A DNA stretch of 64,000 nucleotides. Origin: RYN-124 sp033851845 (GTDB taxonomy: Bacteria > Actinomycetota > Actinomycetes > Mycobacteriales > SCTD01). Below the pieces are notes generated by a model that ran no database searches, was not told the origin of the DNA, and saw nothing but the letters and a program-made list of their open reading frames with translations. The position numbers and the translations under genes are program-made. Below, piece by piece: positions 54,859-62,512 of this stretch (positions are counted from its first letter, which is position 1; every line of letters starts with the position of its first letter). The DNA lies in the NCBI GenBank assembly GCA_033851845.1, contig JAWWOH010000031.1, positions 1 to 64,000 on the forward strand. Direction: 5' to 3'.

Positions 54859-55446
54859 GTGCCGGACCCGGACAGCGTGCTGGCGGCGGTCGAGGCGCAT
54901 CTCGCCGCGGTCCTCGGCGGCAGCACCGGCCGGGCGGGTGTCTCCTTTCTGGGGTCGGACCCGATCGAGGTGCTGCGATTCGGACCGGACGAGCGTGGGC
55001 TGGTCCGCTACGTGACCGTCGGGATGTCGCGCGCCCCGATGGGAGACCCAGGCAGCGACGTCCTGCCGTCAGACGGGCCTCGCGCGGAGCTCGTGCTGTC
55101 CGTCACCGGCAGCCACGACGACGTCCTGCGCCGGCTCGCCGTCCTCGCCGCCACCCCCGCCGTCGAGGGACTGGTCGTCGCGCCGGGCGCCGGGCTCGAC
55201 CTGGGTGAGCCGCTCTGGGACGGCGCCCGTTTCTCGGCCGTCCTCGTCGGTGAGGCGGGTGGGCTCGTGCCCGACCTGCAGCTCGATGCTGCCTCGCAGC
55301 CGGTCCGGTTCCTGCCGCTGCTGCCGATGACTCCCAACGAGGCGGCCTGGAAGCGGGTGCACGGCGCCGCCGCCCTTCAGGAGCGCTGGCTCGTTGCCGG
55401 AATCGATATGCGGGACCCCACGCGCCCCGAGGTAGACCTGCGCTGA
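54859..55446 (+). CDS. Suppressor-of-fused (SUFU) domain protein
   Basis: 195 aa. The fold signature is a strand pair RYVTVGMSRAPM, then RAELVLSVTGSHDDVLRRLAVLAA, LLPMTPNEAAWKRVHGAAALQERW and the C-terminal acidic end. Bacterial SUFU proteins often act as immunity proteins against polymorphic toxins, but no toxin gene is adjacent, so this may be a stand-alone copy. GTG at 54859. Confidence 0.8.
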   Translation: MPDPDSVLAAVEAHLAAVLGGSTGRAGVSFLGSDPIEVLRFGPDERGLVRYVTVGMSRAPMGDPGSDVLPSDGPRAELVLSVTGSHDDVLRRLAVLAATPAVEGLVVAPGAGLDLGEPLWDGARFSAVLVGEAGGLVPDLQLDAASQPVRFLPLLPMTPNEAAWKRVHGAAALQERWLVAGIDMRDPTRPEVDLR

Positions 55447-55448
55447 CC

Positions 55449-58103
55449 TCAGCCGCCGAGTGCCTCAGCGGCGAGGGTCAGCGCAGCTGCGCGGTCGAGC
55501 CGCCCGCCGGCGAGCCGCTCACGGTCTGCGGTCGGTCCGAGCGCCTGCGTGATGCGCCGCTGCAGCCAAGCCCGCGCGGCAAGCTCCAGTGGCGCTCCGA
55601 CGTAGACGTCGCCGCGCAGGTGGTCCGCCGCGCCGGCGAGCCGCGCGGCGGTCACGTGGTCCTTCTCGCTGACGAGCAGCGCGGCCGTCAGCTCCAGCAC
55701 GAACGACAGCATCGACGCGTCGGCTGTCTCGATGACCTCCGCGACCACCTCGCGGAGGTAGCGGCGTGCCTCCGGCAGCTGCCGCAGCACGAGGTGCGTC
55801 TGGGCCAGCACGCGCAGCATCTGCAGCCGGCCGTAGCTGGTGAGGTCGAACCGCGCGTCGACGCCGGCATGGCAGAACTCGATCGCCTCCTCGAAGTGCC
55901 CGGAGAGCGTCAGCGTGTCGGCGTACAGGTTCGACAGCGCGATCGACCACGCCGTGTAGCCCGAGTCGGTGCGCACGGCCTCCTCGCACAGCGCGCGGCC
56001 GCGTTCTCCCTCGCCGAGGTTGGCCAGCACCCAGCCGCCGAACCCCAGGGCAAGCAGGCGATCTGTACGGCGGGCGCTGTGCGAAGCATCCGCGGCGAGG
56101 TTGTTCGCCAGGTCGCGCGCCACCTCGGGCTCGCCACCGCGCAGGGTCGCGAGAGCCAGTGCGATCGCGGCGGGGACCGGCGGTTGTGTTCCCGCCGCCT
56201 GGTGCCTGGCGACCACCGGGCCCGCGACGGGCCCGGCCCGCACACCGGTGCTGAGGAAGAACAGCAGCAGCGCCGATGTGCCGCGAATCGCGTCGCTGTC
56301 TTCGTCGTCGATGCCCTCGCAGGCGACGACGGACCGCTCGAGGAAGGGGACGACATCGGTGGGACGTCCCTCCCAGCAGAGCTCGGCGACGTCGTCGAGG
56401 GCTTGCCGGAGGCGGGGCCGGTCGGAGATGTCGGTGAGGTGGTCGAGCGCCGCGAACACGTCGTCGGCGATGGCGCGCATCCCGTCGCGCCGCGCGAGCA
56501 CTCCGGTGGAGTCGTAGGGCAGTACCGCCAGCCGGGCCGTGCGCGTGAGGACGTGATCGGCGTGCCGGTCGCGCACCGCCCGCAGCCGGTTGCCCTCCTG
56601 CAGCCGGTGCTGTCCGTAGGCGCGGAACGTCTCCAGCAGGCGGTACGGCGCCGGCTCGGCGCGCCGCAGCTGCACCAGCGAAGCGGCGACCAGCTCGGCC
56701 AGCAGCGGCACGACGTCCGCGACATCGGTCGCGACGGCCTCGGCAGCCTCGACGGTGAACGCGCCGGCGAAGACCGACAGCTCCTCGAACAGCTGCCGTG
56801 CGGGCCGGGACAGCAGGTCGTAGCTCCAGTCGACGGTGGCCCGCAGCGACCGGATCCGCGAGTCCTCGCGCGCCGCGGCCGACTCGTCCAGCAGTCGGAA
56901 CCGGTCCGAGAGCCGGTCGCGCAGCACCAGCAGCGGGAGCTCGCCCGCCCGGCTGGCGGCCAGCTCGATCGCGAGCGGCATCCCGTCGAGGCGGGTGCAG
57001 ATCTCGACCGCCAGCGAGCGGGCGCCGGCGTCCCTGCTGATGCCGGGGGCGACCTGCTCCGCCCGGTGCAGGAACAGCTCCGCGGCGGCGCTGTGCGGCG
57101 AGCTCGTGTCGAGCGCCGACACGGCAACGGTCGTCTCGCCCGGCACCCGTAGCCGGACGCGGCTCGTCGCGAGCACGCGCGTCGCGGCCGCGCCCGTGAG
57201 CACCCGTGCGATCCGGGCCGCCTCATCGATGACGTGCTCGCAGTTGTCGAGGACGACCAGCAGGCGACGACTCGCCACATGCGTCGCCAGTGCGGCGTAC
57301 GGATCACTGCCGTGCCCGAGCCGCAGCCCCAGCGCCCCCGCGGCGGCGGGCGCGACGAGCTCGCCGCGCCCCACGGGGGTCAGGTCGATGAACCGGACCC
57401 CGTCCGGGAAGTGCTCGCTCAGCGCCCGCGCGGTCTCGACGGCGAGGCGGGTCTTCCCGACGCCGCCCGGCCCGAGCAGGGTCACGACCCGGCTCGACGT
57501 CAGCTGCTCGGCAACGGTGCGCTGCTCCTGCGCACGCCCCACGAACAGCGTGCTGCGGACCGGCAGGTTGTCGGCCTGCAGCCCGGGCAGAGCAGGGCAG
57601 TCGTCGTCGAGGTCGGGATCGAGGAGCTGCCAGACCCGTTCCGGTTCTTCGAAGCCGCTGAGTCGTTGCAACCCGAGGTCGCGAAGCGGCGTCCCTCGCG
57701 GGAGCAGCCCGCGGACGACGTCGCTGAGCAGCACCTGGCCGCCGCAACCGAGTCCCATGACACGCGCCGTCTTGTTCAGAGCCGCCCCGAAGAACAGCCC
57801 GTCGCGCTCCTCGGCCATGCCCGCGTGCAACCCCATCCGCACCCGTACGCCGGTCGGTCGCAGCGATCCCTGTGCGTCGATGGCAGCGGCCACAGCGTCC
57901 TCGGGCCGCTGGAACGACACGGCGAACGAGTCGCCCGCCTGCGAGAACGCGCGACCGCTGTGGCGGGCGAAGGCCGCGCGCAGCACCTGGTCGTGGCTCG
58001 CCAGGGCAGCGCTCATCTGCGCCGGCGCGGTATCCCATCCCTGCGTGCTGCCCTCGACGTCGGTGAACAGGAAGGTCAGCACGCCGGCGCCGTTGTCGCT
58101 CAA
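55449..58103 (-). CDS. Class III cyclase-like domain fused to AAA/NB-ARC-type ATPase and TPR region
   Basis: 884 aa from TTG 58103 (GGGGGG upstream); a GTG at 58082 is an alternative. Residues 5-165 are a class III nucleotide cyclase domain (LTFLFTDVEGSTQGW with metal Asp, QAGDSFAVSFQ, AALNKTARVM). About 185-420 is an STAND-type ATPase: VFVGRAQEQ-like opening, Walker A LLGPGGVGKTRLAVE, Walker B RLLVVLDNCEHV, MPLAIELAASRAGEL. The rest is a TPR-like helical array. No C-terminal LuxR HTH is present, so it is not an obvious DNA-binding regulator. It may use ATP to gate a cyclase or scaffold. Convergent with the SUFU gene. Confidence 0.85.
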   Translation of the reverse strand: MSDNGAGVLTFLFTDVEGSTQGWDTAPAQMSAALASHDQVLRAAFARHSGRAFSQAGDSFAVSFQRPEDAVAAAIDAQGSLRPTGVRVRMGLHAGMAEERDGLFFGAALNKTARVMGLGCGGQVLLSDVVRGLLPRGTPLRDLGLQRLSGFEEPERVWQLLDPDLDDDCPALPGLQADNLPVRSTLFVGRAQEQRTVAEQLTSSRVVTLLGPGGVGKTRLAVETARALSEHFPDGVRFIDLTPVGRGELVAPAAAGALGLRLGHGSDPYAALATHVASRRLLVVLDNCEHVIDEAARIARVLTGAAATRVLATSRVRLRVPGETTVAVSALDTSSPHSAAAELFLHRAEQVAPGISRDAGARSLAVEICTRLDGMPLAIELAASRAGELPLLVLRDRLSDRFRLLDESAAAREDSRIRSLRATVDWSYDLLSRPARQLFEELSVFAGAFTVEAAEAVATDVADVVPLLAELVAASLVQLRRAEPAPYRLLETFRAYGQHRLQEGNRLRAVRDRHADHVLTRTARLAVLPYDSTGVLARRDGMRAIADDVFAALDHLTDISDRPRLRQALDDVAELCWEGRPTDVVPFLERSVVACEGIDDEDSDAIRGTSALLLFFLSTGVRAGPVAGPVVARHQAAGTQPPVPAAIALALATLRGGEPEVARDLANNLAADASHSARRTDRLLALGFGGWVLANLGEGERGRALCEEAVRTDSGYTAWSIALSNLYADTLTLSGHFEEAIEFCHAGVDARFDLTSYGRLQMLRVLAQTHLVLRQLPEARRYLREVVAEVIETADASMLSFVLELTAALLVSEKDHVTAARLAGAADHLRGDVYVGAPLELAARAWLQRRITQALGPTADRERLAGGRLDRAAALTLAAEALGG

Positions 58104-58192
58104 CCGGCCCCCCAGGCACGTCGTCCGACCCCTCCACCGTAGACCGGAAGCGGGGCATTCCGGACGCTCCGCCGGGTGGTTACCGTTCTGTC

Positions 58193-59242
58193 GTGACCGA
58201 CCTGCCGACGCGGTTCCGCGCGCAGGCGGAGCAGTGCGCTCTGCACGGGAGCCCTCTGACGGCCGGACTGCTGTACGGCGCGGCGGACGAGTACGACGCC
58301 GGCGGCGTGGTCCGCGAGCTGCTGCTCCCGCTGGCTGAGGACCCGAGCGGCAGTGTGCCGTCGCTGCGGTTCGCGGGCGGCCTGCACCGTGAGGTGCTGG
58401 CCGGCAGCGCACCCGATCTGGCGCGGCACTACCCGAGTGTCGGGGGCACGGCCGGCCCCGACGGCGCGTGGCGGGCCGCGCGCCTGCTCATCGAGCAACG
58501 CGCCGACGAGCTGGCTCCCCACCTGCAGCGGCCCGTGCAGACGAACGAGGTCGGTCGGGCCGCGGCGCTGTACGGCGGGCTGCTGCACGTCGCAGCGCGG
58601 CACCGCCGGCCGGTGCGGCTGCTGGAGATCGGCGCGAGCGCCGGCCTCAACCTGCGCCCTGACCGGTTCGCGTACGAGCTCGCTGACGGCCGCGTGCTCG
58701 GTGACCCTTTGTCGCCGGTGCGACTGCGGAACCCGTGGCGTGGGGCCCACCCACCGGGCGAGGTCGATCTCGTCCTCGCGTCCCGCGCGGGCTGCGATCC
58801 GGCGCCGCTCGACCCCGGGGTCGAGGCGGACCGGTTGACCCTGCTGTCCTACGTCTGGGCCGACCAGCTCGATCGCGTCGACCGGCTGCGCGGCGCGCTT
58901 CGAGTCGCCGCCGAACAACCTCTGCCTGTCGAGCGACTGCCGGCCTCGGAGTTCCTACGGCGTGAGCTGGCCGAGCCGGTCGTGGGGGTGGCGACGGTCG
59001 TGTGGCACTCGGTCGTGCGGCAGTACCTCGACCCCGAGGAGCGGGCCGAGGTCGACGCGATCCTCGCCGAGGCCGGCGAGCGCGCCTCCGTCCACGCGCC
59101 TCTCGTCCGGCTGTCCCTCGAGCCGGAGAAGAAGGTGCAGTCCACGTTCCGCTTCCTCGTCGAGATGACGACCTGGCCGGCCGGTGAGACGCGGCTGCTC
59201 GCGGAGTGTCTGGGACACGGACCCCCGGTCACCTGGAGCTAG
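58193..59242 (+). CDS. DUF2332 protein
   Basis: 349 aa. Matches the actinobacterial DUF2332 family: FRAQAEQCALHGSPLTAGLLY, QTNEVGRAAALYGGLL, RLLEIGASAGLNLRPDRFAYE (a SAM-type Gly loop) and VATVVWHSVVRQYL. A methyltransferase-like fold is likely but unproven. GTG at 58193, divergent from the cyclase/ATPase gene over 89 bases. Confidence 0.88.
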   Translation: MTDLPTRFRAQAEQCALHGSPLTAGLLYGAADEYDAGGVVRELLLPLAEDPSGSVPSLRFAGGLHREVLAGSAPDLARHYPSVGGTAGPDGAWRAARLLIEQRADELAPHLQRPVQTNEVGRAAALYGGLLHVAARHRRPVRLLEIGASAGLNLRPDRFAYELADGRVLGDPLSPVRLRNPWRGAHPPGEVDLVLASRAGCDPAPLDPGVEADRLTLLSYVWADQLDRVDRLRGALRVAAEQPLPVERLPASEFLRRELAEPVVGVATVVWHSVVRQYLDPEERAEVDAILAEAGERASVHAPLVRLSLEPEKKVQSTFRFLVEMTTWPAGETRLLAECLGHGPPVTWS

Positions 59243-59285
59243 CCGCGCTGCGAGACTTGTCGTTCCGTCGTACGAAGGAGTGGTT

Positions 59286-59786
59286 GTGCAGTTCGGCCGG
59301 TACTACGAGGAGTTCGAGGTCGGGGCCGTCTACAAGCACTGGCCGGGCAAGACCGTGACGGAGTACGACGACCACCTGTTCTGTCTCATCACGATGAACC
59401 ACCACCCACTGCACCTCGACGCCAACTACGCGAAGACCACTCAGCAGGGCAGGAACGTCGTCGTCGGCAACTACGTCTACTCGCTGCTGCTCGGCATGTC
59501 GGTCGTCGACGTCTCCGGCAAGGCCATCGCCAACCTCGAGGTCGAGTCGCTCAAGCACGTGTTCCCGACGTTCCACGGCGACACGATCTACGGCCAGACC
59601 GAGGTGCTCGACAAGACCGAGAGCAAGAGCAAGGACGACCGCGGGGTCGTGTACGTCGAGACCAAGGGCTACAACCAGGACGGGGTCCTGGTGTGCATCT
59701 TCCGGCGCAAGGTGATGGTCCCCAAGCGGTCGTACGGCGATGCGCACGGCGGCGAGCAGCCCGGGCGGCCGACGCTGGTGGAGTAG
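59286..59786 (+). CDS. MaoC-family (hot-dog) enoyl-CoA hydratase-like protein
   Basis: 166 aa from GTG 59286 (AAGGAG upstream). Hot-dog fold with the R-hydratase segment EYDDHLFCLITMNHHPLHLDANYAK, in which the Asp/His catalytic dyad region is NHHPLHLD. GNYVYSLLLGMSVVDVSG and EVESLKHVFPTFHGDTI follow. Hydrates 2-enoyl-CoA esters. This subtype often travels with CoA-ester lyases and acyl-CoA dehydrogenases, and could act as mesaconyl-CoA hydratase (inference). It immediately precedes the peptide operon, separated by 20 bases. Confidence 0.85.
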   Translation: MQFGRYYEEFEVGAVYKHWPGKTVTEYDDHLFCLITMNHHPLHLDANYAKTTQQGRNVVVGNYVYSLLLGMSVVDVSGKAIANLEVESLKHVFPTFHGDTIYGQTEVLDKTESKSKDDRGVVYVETKGYNQDGVLVCIFRRKVMVPKRSYGDAHGGEQPGRPTLVE

Positions 59787-59806
59787 CCGCTCAGAGTGAG
59801 CGATTT

Positions 59807-60055
59807 GTGCCGAATAGTGAGGTTGCCGCAGCGGCAGCGGGGGATCACGTCGTTGTGGTCGACCCGATCGAGATCTCGCGGCGGATCCGCCGTCGCATCG
59901 ACGAGTCCGGCCTGAGCGCGGACGTCGCCGCCGACGTCAACATCGTCGTCAGCTCCGGCGGCGGCACAGCAACGGCGACACAGCACGCGCCCATCAATCA
60001 GGGCCGGTCCAGCCGGGCCGCCCGCGCTGCACCCGATGCGAAGGAGCAACCGTGA
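59807..60055 (+). CDS. Putative precursor peptide 1 (divergent member)
   Basis: 82 aa from GTG 59807. The N-terminal half (DHVVVVDPIEISRRIRRRIDES) is unlike the other three peptides. The C-terminal part (GLSADVAADVNIVVSSGGGT, then ATATQHAPINQG) keeps their order: a Leu-Ser segment, an Ala/Thr-alternating strand, then Q-x-APIxQ. This suggests a fourth, diverged paralog or an acceptor peptide. A basic tail (RSSRAARAA) follows the motif. It overlaps the next gene by 4 bp (GTGA), placing it in the same operon. Function unknown. Confidence 0.6.
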   Translation: MPNSEVAAAAAGDHVVVVDPIEISRRIRRRIDESGLSADVAADVNIVVSSGGGTATATQHAPINQGRSSRAARAAPDAKEQP

Positions 60056-60252
60056 GCGACAAGCCCGGTCTCACGCCAGAAGAGCTCGAGGAAGAGGGCG
60101 GCGAGCAGCTGCCCGATCGCGAGCAGATGTCTCTCGTCAACGCCAACATCGCCGTCCCGGTGAACGCGGCAGTCGCAGCGAACGTGCTGTCGGACGGCTC
60201 GATCGCGTACGCCGACGCGGTGCAGCAGACGCCCATCGACCAGTCGAACTAG
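60052..60252 (+). CDS. Putative ribosomally made precursor peptide 2
   Basis: 66 aa. Acidic N-terminal leader (PGLTPEELEEEGGEQLPDRE), conserved centre QMSLVNANIAVPVNAAVAAN, LSDGSIAYADA, and the C-terminal motif QQTPIDQSN. Ribosome site AAGGAG upstream of GTG 60052. It shares this layout with the next two genes and has no signal peptide or Cys. The leader/core split, with a helical acidic leader and a short Ala/Ser/Gln C-terminus, is what RiPP precursors look like, but no modification is proven. Confidence 0.75.
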   Translation: MSDKPGLTPEELEEEGGEQLPDREQMSLVNANIAVPVNAAVAANVLSDGSIAYADAVQQTPIDQSN

Positions 60253-60260
60253 GAGCAGTC

Positions 60261-60464
60261 ATGACGGACAACAAGCCGGGTCTGACCGACGAGGAGCTCG
60301 AGAACCAGGACGGCGAGCAGCTGCCCGATCGCGAGCAGATGTCGCTGATCAACGCGAACCTCGCTGCGCCCATCAACGCGGCCGTCGCGGCGAACGTGCT
60401 GTCGGACAACTCGATCGCTTACGCCAACGCGGAGCAGACGGCTCCGATCACGCAGACGAACTAG
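60261..60464 (+). CDS. Putative ribosomally made precursor peptide 3
   Basis: 67 aa paralog of its neighbours: GLTDEELENQDGEQLPDREQ, MSLINANLAAPINAAVAANV, LSDNSIAYANAEQTAPITQTN (last 9 residues QTAPITQTN). ATG at 60261 with AGGAG in the 8-base gap after the previous stop. The 32-base stretch 60312-60343 is identical to copies in peptides 2 and 4, including synonymous positions. Confidence 0.78.
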   Translation: MTDNKPGLTDEELENQDGEQLPDREQMSLINANLAAPINAAVAANVLSDNSIAYANAEQTAPITQTN

Positions 60465-60472
60465 GAGGCAGC

Positions 60473-60667
60473 ATGGCTGACGGCCTGAGCAAGGAGGAGC
60501 TCGAGGAGGAGGGCGGCGAGCAGCTGCCCGATCGCGAGCAGATGTCGCTCATCAACGCCAATGTGGCGGCCCCGATCAACGCCGCCGTGGCGCTCAACGC
60601 GCTGTCGGACAACTCGACGGCCATCGCGTCCGCGACCCAGGACGCACCGATCACCCAGTCCAACTAG
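60473..60667 (+). CDS. Putative ribosomally made precursor peptide 4
   Basis: 64 aa paralog: GLSKEELEEEGGEQLPDREQ, MSLINANVAAPINAAVALNA, LSDNSTAIASATQDAPITQS. ATG at 60473 with AGGAGG 6 bases upstream. It carries the third copy of the conserved 32-base block. It is followed by 75 bases and then the M50 protease; the operon appears continuous because no terminator is visible in that gap. Confidence 0.78.
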   Translation: MADGLSKEELEEEGGEQLPDREQMSLINANVAAPINAAVALNALSDNSTAIASATQDAPITQSN

Positions 60668-60742
60668 CAGGGCAGTCGAGGCGGGGTCCGCGGTGCGGAT
60701 CCCGCCTCGGGCGCTGCCCATGTCCGCAGAGAGGCAGCAGCT

Positions 60743-62497
60743 GTGACGATCGCGCCCGAGCGCCCGACCGAGACCCGGCCGCTGGCCGGCTGCCCTCGTC
60801 GTCGGGTGACCGGCGCGTCGTCGAACGTCGACGACCGCCCCCGGTTGGCGGAGGGCGTCCGCCTGCTCGGTGAGTACGCCGGCACCGGCTACGTCGAGCC
60901 GCAGTACCTCGCCGCGCGCGGCGGCGGTCAGCAGGTCCAGCTGTCGAAGCTGCTGCACCTCGTCGCGGACGAGTGCGACGGTCGTTCGTCGTACGACGAC
61001 ATCGCGGCGCGCGTGAGCGAGACGTACGGCAAGACGGTGTCCGCCGACAACGTGCGCACGCTCGTCGCGGACAAGCTGCGCCCGCTCGGCGTCCTCGCGG
61101 CGGCTGACGGCAGCAGCCCCGAGGTCGAGGAGAGCGATCCGCTCCTCGGTCTCAAGCTTCGCCGCGAGGTGCTGCGTCCGCGCACCGTGCGCGGCCTGGC
61201 GAAGCTCGCCACACCGGCCTTCTGGCCGCCGGTCGTGCTCGCCGTCCTCGCCGGCTTGCTCGCCGCGGACTACTGGCTGTTCTTCGTGCACGGTCTCGGG
61301 CAGGGACTGCGCGCGTCCGCTCAGCACCCGGCCGTCTTCCTGCTCATCATCGGGGTCGTCGTCGTCTCCGCGGCCCTGCACGAGCTCGGCCACGCCGCGG
61401 CGTGTGCCTACGGCGGCGCCAAGCCCGGCGGCATGGGGATGGGCGTCTACATCGTCTGGCCCGCCTTCTACACCGACGTCACCGACGCCTACCAGCTCGA
61501 CCGTCGCGGCCGACTGCGCACGGACCTCGGCGGGGTCTACGTCAACGCGATCATCGTGCTGGTCATCGCCGCGGTGCACGCGGTGACGCGCTACGAGCCG
61601 CTGGTACTGCTGATGTTCCTGCTTCAGGTGCAGGTGCTGCAGCAGATGCTCCCGTTCCTGCGACTCGACGGCTACTACGTCGTCAGCGACCTGGTCGGGG
61701 TGCCCGACCTGTTCCGGCGCATCGGGCCGGTCCTGCGTTCCGCGATCCCGTTCCACAAGCCGGAGCCGGAGGTCGCGCAGCTCAAGCCGTGGGTACGGCG
61801 GGCAGTCACCGGCTGGGTGCTGGTCATCGTCCCGATCCTGCTGCTCAACCTGGGCTACCTCCTCATTGCGCTGCCGCGCATCGTCGCCACCGGCTGGGAC
61901 TCCGCCGCGCGGTTGTCCGGCCAGCTCGGTACGTCGTCGGGCTCCGCGAAGTGGTGGGCGGCGGTTCAGCTCGCGCTGCTCGTCCTGCCGATGGTCGGCA
62001 TCGCCTACACGATGGTGCGCACCGCGCGGCGCAGCTGCACGAGTGCGTGGCGCTGGTCGGCGGGCTCGCCGCCGCGGCGCATGAGCGTGCTGACCGGCGG
62101 CCTCGTGCTGATCGCCGGACTCGCCTTCGCCTGGTGGCCCGACGGTCGGCTCGCGCCGTACCGACCGGGGGAGAGGGGCACCGTCCAGCAGCAGGTCCGC
62201 GAGCTCCGGACCGTCGGCACCGGCACCCCCCTGTTGCGCGCTCCGCACGACGCGCAGCAGCCGCTGCCGGCGGTCGCGCCGGGCCACTCCGCCGTACTCG
62301 ACCGCTCCGCCGTACTCGACAAGACCGGCGACACCACCACGGCGCCCGCCACCACTCAGGACTCGACCACGACGCCGTCGCAAGCCCCCGACGTGTCCAG
62401 CAGCACCGCGCCGTCCGAGCAGCCGGCCGCCGTCGACAGCTCGCCGTCGGCCGACCCGGTGTCGAGCACCGAGCCTTCGCCGTCCCCGACCGGCTGA
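60743..62497 (+). CDS. PqqD-like domain fused to M50 (site-2) membrane metalloprotease
   Basis: 584 aa. Residues about 35-115 resemble a PqqD/RRE winged-helix region (QLSKLLHLVADECDGRSSYDDIAARV ... NVRTLVADKLRPLGVL compressed), which in RiPP systems binds precursor leaders. About 150-460 is a polytopic membrane domain with the zinc site HELGH (213-217) and third ligand Asp309 in LRLDGYYV, as in YydH-like and site-2 proteases. The C-terminal 120 residues are Thr/Ser/Pro-rich and probably outside. GTG at 60743 with AGAGAGG. The only enzyme in the peptide cluster, so it most likely cleaves and/or exports the four peptides. Confidence 0.85.
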   Translation: MTIAPERPTETRPLAGCPRRRVTGASSNVDDRPRLAEGVRLLGEYAGTGYVEPQYLAARGGGQQVQLSKLLHLVADECDGRSSYDDIAARVSETYGKTVSADNVRTLVADKLRPLGVLAAADGSSPEVEESDPLLGLKLRREVLRPRTVRGLAKLATPAFWPPVVLAVLAGLLAADYWLFFVHGLGQGLRASAQHPAVFLLIIGVVVVSAALHELGHAAACAYGGAKPGGMGMGVYIVWPAFYTDVTDAYQLDRRGRLRTDLGGVYVNAIIVLVIAAVHAVTRYEPLVLLMFLLQVQVLQQMLPFLRLDGYYVVSDLVGVPDLFRRIGPVLRSAIPFHKPEPEVAQLKPWVRRAVTGWVLVIVPILLLNLGYLLIALPRIVATGWDSAARLSGQLGTSSGSAKWWAAVQLALLVLPMVGIAYTMVRTARRSCTSAWRWSAGSPPRRMSVLTGGLVLIAGLAFAWWPDGRLAPYRPGERGTVQQQVRELRTVGTGTPLLRAPHDAQQPLPAVAPGHSAVLDRSAVLDKTGDTTTAPATTQDSTTTPSQAPDVSSSTAPSEQPAAVDSSPSADPVSSTEPSPSPTG

Positions 62498-62512
62498 TCG
62501 AGGAGTCCCCCC

